Below are positions 61,972 to 64,000 of a stretch of 64,000 bases of DNA, in pieces. The stretch is from Yaniella sp. (GTDB lineage Bacteria > Actinomycetota > Actinomycetes > Actinomycetales > Micrococcaceae), in the NCBI RefSeq assembly GCF_030453185.1, contig NZ_JAKDKW010000001.1, forward strand, positions 62,001 through 126,000. Reading direction: 5' to 3'. The notes under the pieces were generated by a model, which saw only the letters and a list, made by a program, of their open reading frames with translations, was not told the DNA's origin and searched no databases. Position numbers and translations under genes: made by a program. The first letter of the stretch is position 1. Every line of letters starts with the position of its first letter.

Positions 61972-62304
61972 TTGGCGGTTGTGAAACGAGTCATACTTGT
62001 CGGCGTAGGTGCTGCAATCGGGTGGTACGGTCACTCCAAGTTGTCCAAAGGTCGGGACGAGGCGGCGCTGCGTGCTGAAGAAGCCCTGCGTACATCACTC
62101 GCCCCAGAGAACCTGGGTCGTACAATCGGCGAGGGAGCTGCCAATATTATCGTGGAGTCAACACGCGGCTTCTTTTCAACCGTGCGAGAACAAATTCCTG
62201 CGCTGAATCGTGGGCAGGCTCTTCCTCCTGTCGTAGAGAACTACGAGGAAGTTCAGCCCTTGCAAGGCGAAGTCACCGACGTGACTGCGGAACGCGCCGA
62301 ATAA
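61972..62304 (+). CDS. Small membrane-anchored hypothetical protein (DUF6167-like)
   Basis: N-terminal hydrophobic VKRVILVGVGAAIGWYGHSKLSKG; position between rpsD and alaS typical of Actinobacteria; GTG at 61981 is an alternative start. Confidence 0.5.
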   Translation: MAVVKRVILVGVGAAIGWYGHSKLSKGRDEAALRAEEALRTSLAPENLGRTIGEGAANIIVESTRGFFSTVREQIPALNRGQALPPVVENYEEVQPLQGEVTDVTAERAE

Positions 62305-62378
62305 CGTTTAGTTCCAAAAGATTTTTTGCCCTTCAGCCGGTGTGACCCCCGGTTTCTACGTTGTGATGGAAAACAGTT

Positions 62379-64000
62379 ATGCAAACACATGAAATTGCCC
62401 GCCGTTGGAATGCCTTCTTTGAAAAGAACGACCACAGCGTAGTTCCCTCGGCGTCGTTGGTTTCTCCCGACCCCTCCTTGCTGTTTACCGTCGCTGGCAT
62501 GGTCCCGTTCATTCCGTATTTCCTGGGTCAGCAAACGCCACCGTATATTCGTGCTGTATCGGTTCAAAAATGCATTCGGACCGCCGATATCGAAGAGGTT
62601 GGGAGAACGGCCCGCCACGGCACGTTCTTCCAGATGGCTGGAAACTTCTCCTTTGGCGATTATTTCAAAGAAGGCGCCATCACCATGGCGTGGGAACTGC
62701 TCACCACACCGCAGGAAGACGGCGGATACGGCCTCGATCCAGAGCGTTTATGGGCGACGGTGTATACCGAAGATGAAGAGGCATATAGCATCTGGCGCGA
62801 TGTCGTAAAACTGCCAGAAGATCGCATTCAACGCATAGGGAAAGAAGACAATTACTGGCACACAGGCCAACCCGGTCCGGGCGGTCCGTGCTCTGAAATT
62901 TTCTATGACCGCGGTCCCGCATATGGCAATGCCGGGGGACCTGCCGCAGATGACACCAGATACCTCGAGATTTGGAACCTGGTGTTCATGCAGTATCAGC
63001 TGGCCGATGTCCGTAGTCAAGCTGACTTCGACGTTGCTGGCGAGCTTGCCAACAAGAACATCGACACCGGGCTGGGGCTAGAACGCTTGGCCATGATTTT
63101 GCAGGGTGTCGAGAACATGTATGAGACCGACCAGGTTCGCCCGGTCCTCGACCGGGCCGCTGAACTTGCCGGTGTGACCTACACTTCAACGGAAGACGCC
63201 GAGGACCCAAATTTCGCCAATGATATGCGGTTGCGATATATCGCCGACCACATTCGTTCAGCGTTGATGCTGATCAGCGACGGAGTTGTACCCGGCAACG
63301 AAGCAGGTGGCTATGTGCTGCGTCGCTTGATTCGTCGTGCAGTCCGCGCGATGCGACTCATGGGAGTTACCAATGCTGTGCTCCCGGAGCTCCTTCCGAT
63401 TTCACGCGATGCGATGCGCGGGACCTATCCACAAGTTGCAGAAGACTTCGAACGAATCTCACGCATTGCCTACGCAGAAGAGCGCGCATTTTTGCGCACC
63501 ATCGCTGCAGGTACCACACGCTTGGAATCTTCCGTTGCGCAGGCACGAGCAGCCGGCACACAATTATCGGGCAACGCGGCATTTGAACTCCACGACACCT
63601 TTGGTTTCCCTATCGACCTGACCCTAGAAATGGCAGAAGAGGCCGGAGTGTCGGTGGATCAGAGTAAGTTCACGGACTTGATGCAAGAACAACGTGAACG
63701 TGCACGCAAGGACGCGAAGGCAAAAAAGACAGGTCACGCCGATACCAGTCTGTACTACCAAGCGCATGCTGGCCAGGATACGGTCTTTACCGGTTATACC
63801 GAACACACCACCGAATCTCAGATCCGCTCACTGTTAGTCAACGGCGAGGAGGCCGGTTTTGCGGAGCAAGGACAGCAGGTAGAAGTCGTTCTGGACGCTT
63901 CCCCGTTCTACGCTGAAGCTGGTGGACAAGCTGCAGATACCGGATTAATAACCGGCGACGGATTCGTTATCGAGATCCAAGATGTACAGTCACCCATTAA
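62379..64000 (+). CDS. alaS: Alanyl-tRNA synthetase, N-terminal part (runs off the window end; absent from the ORF track)
   Basis: ATG at 62379; [83 protein letters not shown]; no in-frame stop to 64000. Confidence 0.96.
   Translation, partial: MQTHEIARRWNAFFEKNDHSVVPSASLVSPDPSLLFTVAGMVPFIPYFLGQQTPPYIRAVSVQKCIRTADIEEVGRTARHGTFFQMAGNFSFGDYFKEGAITMAWELLTTPQEDGGYGLDPERLWATVYTEDEEAYSIWRDVVKLPEDRIQRIGKEDNYWHTGQPGPGGPCSEIFYDRGPAYGNAGGPAADDTRYLEIWNLVFMQYQLADVRSQADFDVAGELANKNIDTGLGLERLAMILQGVENMYETDQVRPVLDRAAELAGVTYTSTEDAEDPNFANDMRLRYIADHIRSALMLISDGVVPGNEAGGYVLRRLIRRAVRAMRLMGVTNAVLPELLPISRDAMRGTYPQVAEDFERISRIAYAEERAFLRTIAAGTTRLESSVAQARAAGTQLSGNAAFELHDTFGFPIDLTLEMAEEAGVSVDQSKFTDLMQEQRERARKDAKAKKTGHADTSLYYQAHAGQDTVFTGYTEHTTESQIRSLLVNGEEAGFAEQGQQVEVVLDASPFYAEAGGQAADTGLITGDGFVIEIQDVQSPI

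Noticed and set aside
1-64000. CRISPR arrays, tRNA/rRNA genes, transposons, integrases, prophage genes
   Set aside because: Nothing resembling regularly spaced repeats, tRNA cloverleaf sequence, transposase/integrase motifs or phage structural genes was seen on reading. A tRNAscan/Infernal/ISfinder run would be needed to exclude short or degenerate examples.

Overview
The window is a contiguous piece of an actinobacterial chromosome, most likely Micrococcaceae-like judging by gene content and order. It is mostly housekeeping: cydAB-cydDC, a type IIA topoisomerase A subunit, a Pat-like GNAT/acyl-CoA synthetase, sepH, dut, a TrmA-type RNA methyltransferase, acnA, rnd, msrB, yebC-ruvCAB, yajC-secD-secF, relA/spoT, DUF349, hisS, aspS, dtd, rarA, rpsD and the start of alaS. 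The standout region is 42837-59012. It holds four very large, tightly packed co-directional genes inserted between aspS and dtd/rarA: (1) a SNF2-type helicase resembling DrmD, (2) a 1544-aa Eco57I/PglX-type N6-adenine DNA methyltransferase, (3) a 2149-aa DEAD/DEAH helicase with zinc-ribbon and DUF1998/MrfA-like modules plus a C-terminal PD-(D/E)XK/DUF559-like module, and (4) a UvrD-family helicase with an N-terminal RelE/ParE-like toxin fold. The set looks like a non-canonical DISARM/Druantia-related anti-phage system. It appears to have fused DrmA-DrmB-like functions, no PLD (DrmC) gene, and a RelE-UvrD protein in the last position. No CRISPR arrays, transposases, integrases, rRNAs or tRNAs were recognised. 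All family calls come from reading motifs by eye; no database search was run.
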